Positions 62,161 to 64,000 of a stretch of 64,000 bases of DNA are shown one piece after another. Location of the stretch: assembly GCA_937922085.1 (NCBI GenBank), contig CAKZVD010000027.1:1-64000 (forward strand), given 5' to 3'. Numbering within the stretch: position 1 is the first letter of the stretch; each line of letters opens with the position of its first letter. The notes beneath the pieces are model-generated. The model saw only the letters and a program-made list of their open reading frames with translations. It ran no database searches and was not told the origin of the DNA. This DNA comes from an uncultured Tenacibaculum sp. (GTDB lineage Bacteria; Bacteroidota; Bacteroidia; Flavobacteriales; Flavobacteriaceae). The position numbers and the translations under genes are program-made.

Positions 62161-64000
62161 ATGAAAAACAATAGTAAAAAGAAAATAGAATTAAAATTTA
62201 GTAAGCTAAGTTGTTTGTTCTTTTTTTTAAATGTTTTTATTTCTTTTGCCCAAGGTTGTCCAGACATACCTATATCTAATTCTGATTCTAATGAAACGCA
62301 AAGATTTAGTATCTATGGCGAAAATGAAGCTGATGATTTAGGTGAATCTGTAGCTGATGCTGGTGATATAAACGGAGATGGAATATCTGATATTATAATA
62401 GGTGCCCCTGGTATAGATGACGGAACAATTGAAAATGTAGGAAATGCTTTTATAATTTTTGGTGCTACAGGAATATCAACATCTTCAATAAATATTAATA
62501 GTTTGGATGGTACAAATGGCTTTACGGTTAAAGGTATTAATACTTCTGATAAAATAGGAATAGCTGTAGATACTGCTGGTGATATAAATAATGATGGTAT
62601 TGATGATGTTTTAATAGGAAGCAACGGAAAAGCTATTATAATATTTGGAAGTTCTACTGGTTTTTCTTCTTTATATACTACAACAGACATTAATAATAGT
62701 AATGGAATAATACTTAGTCATTCTAACTCTTACTTCGGACAAACATTAAGTAATATTCCAGATATTAATAATGACGGGATAGATGATGTTGTTATTGGAG
62801 AACCAACAAATAACATAGGTAATGCTTATGTTTTTTACGGTAGCCCTTCTATAACAAGCACAAACACTTCAAGTCTTAATGGTAGCAATGGTTTTAAAAT
62901 TGAAGGCTTTTCTCAAACCTCTTCTGGTTACGGATTAAATGTTAGTAATGCGGGTGACATTAATAACGACGGTATACAAGATATTGTTATAGGATATCCT
63001 CGTTATAATGAAGGCACAGAAAATGACACTGGTAGAACAGCTATTCTTTTTGGTAACAGCACAGGTTTTTCTTCAATATTAAATTTAAACACTTTAAACG
63101 GCACTAATGGTTTTATCATAACCGACGTTGGTGATTATACAAGATTAGGGACTGTAGTTACAGATGCCAAAGATTTTAATAATGATGGTATTGACGATTT
63201 TGCAATAACCACAGACAACTCTGCCTATGTCATATACGGAAAAATAACCCCTTTTAGTTCCTTAATAAAAATATCAGATATCACAACTACAGACAAATTT
63301 GTTTTCAATGCGGGCTGGTATCAATCTCCATACAGAATCTCTAGCATTGATGGATTATCAGATATAAATAATGATGGAATAACAGATTTAATAGTTTCAT
63401 CTCCTCATTCATATGGCTATGCTAGAAGTGGTTCTGTTTATATTATTTATGGAGGTACAAGTGTCCCTAATACTTTAGAGAGTTTAGAAATTAATGGAAC
63501 AAATGGATACCATATTTTTGATGATATAAGATATAGCTACAAAGGTTTTGGCCACTCTGTTAGTAATACTGGAGATTTTAACAATGATGGAACAAATGAT
63601 TTCATCGTTGGATCAAGAATCAATAATAGTGATATTTATCGTAAAAAAGGGGCTGCCCATGTATTTTTTGGTAACACAATTAATGTAATTGATACTGAAG
63701 TTCCAACAATAAACTGCCCAAGTAAAGCACAAGAGTTATATGCCAATTCTATACTCCCTAATTACATTAATCAACTATCTAGTGCTAATGATAATTGTTC
63801 TTATAATACAGAAATGACATATACACAAACCCCAGCGGAAGGAACATTATTCACCTCAGATACTACTATTAAAATAACCGTTACCGATAGATCTGGGAAT
63901 ACAAATTCTTGTTCTTTTATGGTTACTTTAAAAACAACAACATCAGAAATAGATTGTACTACAACTGACTTTTCTACAACTAATTTAAATGGAACAAATG
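62161..64000 (+). CDS. secreted FG-GAP (integrin-alpha-like) beta-propeller protein with HYR domain, N-terminal part
   Basis: ATG 62161 opens a frame that continues past the window end (613 codons here). A signal segment (about 14-36, ending FAQ) is followed by seven Ca-binding FG-GAP motifs: DINGDGISD, DINNDGIDD (twice), DINNDGIQD, DFNNDGIDD, DINNDGITD and DFNNDGTND. That is a complete seven-bladed propeller (about 50-505). An HYR-type domain begins near VPTINCPSKAQEL (about 515). More repeats and perhaps a T9SS tail are expected beyond the edge. It is probably an outer-surface adhesin. Confidence 0.9.
   Translation, partial: MKNNSKKKIELKFSKLSCLFFFLNVFISFAQGCPDIPISNSDSNETQRFSIYGENEADDLGESVADAGDINGDGISDIIIGAPGIDDGTIENVGNAFIIFGATGISTSSININSLDGTNGFTVKGINTSDKIGIAVDTAGDINNDGIDDVLIGSNGKAIIIFGSSTGFSSLYTTTDINNSNGIILSHSNSYFGQTLSNIPDINNDGIDDVVIGEPTNNIGNAYVFYGSPSITSTNTSSLNGSNGFKIEGFSQTSSGYGLNVSNAGDINNDGIQDIVIGYPRYNEGTENDTGRTAILFGNSTGFSSILNLNTLNGTNGFIITDVGDYTRLGTVVTDAKDFNNDGIDDFAITTDNSAYVIYGKITPFSSLIKISDITTTDKFVFNAGWYQSPYRISSIDGLSDINNDGITDLIVSSPHSYGYARSGSVYIIYGGTSVPNTLESLEINGTNGYHIFDDIRYSYKGFGHSVSNTGDFNNDGTNDFIVGSRINNSDIYRKKGAAHVFFGNTINVIDTEVPTINCPSKAQELYANSILPNYINQLSSANDNCSYNTEMTYTQTPAEGTLFTSDTTIKITVTDRSGNTNSCSFMVTLKTTTSEIDCTTTDFSTTNLNGTN

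Noticed and set aside
62313..62690. 125-codon minus-strand open frame.
   Set aside because: Pro/Ile-rich shadow of the FG-GAP repeat gene on the plus strand.

Overview
The window is low-GC, densely packed bacterial chromosome. It most likely comes from a marine Flavobacteriaceae (Bacteroidetes), with Tenacibaculum or a close genus as my best guess. The support is: TTG-N19-TAnnTTTG promoters with no obvious Shine-Dalgarno sites, a type IX secretion C-terminal domain, BshC (bacillithiol), the Bacteroidetes START-like protein, a Bacteroidetes-type LptD, and TPR-bearing sensor kinases. I saw no rRNA, CRISPR array, insertion sequence or integrase. There is one tRNA (Met, CAT anticodon).

Layout. 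(1) 1-9241, minus strand: an envelope/respiration block running from a peptidoglycan amidase through an MCE/MlaD lipid-transport protein, an AhpD-like protein, a split membrane Fe-S oxidoreductase, two PH-domain membrane proteins and MenA to an MBL-fold hydrolase. A divergent LptD-like gene starts at 9331. (2) 12-27 kb: RidA, a TPR protein, a LipL32-family surface protein (rare outside Leptospira), gapA and pfkA, an SSS transporter with an AraC regulator, redox proteins (peroxiredoxin, DsbA-like), an NmrA-type reductase behind an HxlR-like operator, L-serine dehydratase and an LRR protein. (3) 28-41 kb: bshC, a BatA-domain protein, a dihydroorotase-like protein without the HxH motif, an esterase, a fatty-acid hydroxylase, a T9SS-secreted heparinase-like lyase, a PhoD phosphatase, bcp and a cysteine-free endonuclease III. 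(4) 41.0-41.8 kb: an ECF sigma factor followed by a 47-residue ORF.

(5) 42.2-50.1 kb is the accessory island and the most interesting part. A TPR sensor kinase and a LytTR response regulator are followed by four transcription units. They encode small proteins without signal peptides, a GH18 chitinase-like protein (frameshifted) and a choloylglycine-hydrolase-family Ntn hydrolase. Each of the four upstream regions carries two copies of CACAACAT (one base varies in two of the eight copies) exactly 21 bp apart, then a conserved core 63-64 bp further on. Three also share a structured leader. This looks like a compact, self-contained LytTR regulon delivering unknown effector-like proteins.

(6) 50-64 kb: uvrA, a YqgE/AlgH protein, a VOC protein, a vWA lipoprotein paired with a membrane protein, a class IV aminotransferase, a START-like protein, tRNA-Met, a second TPR kinase with a NarL-type regulator, a small membrane protein, and the start of a large secreted FG-GAP/HYR adhesin-like protein that runs off the right edge.
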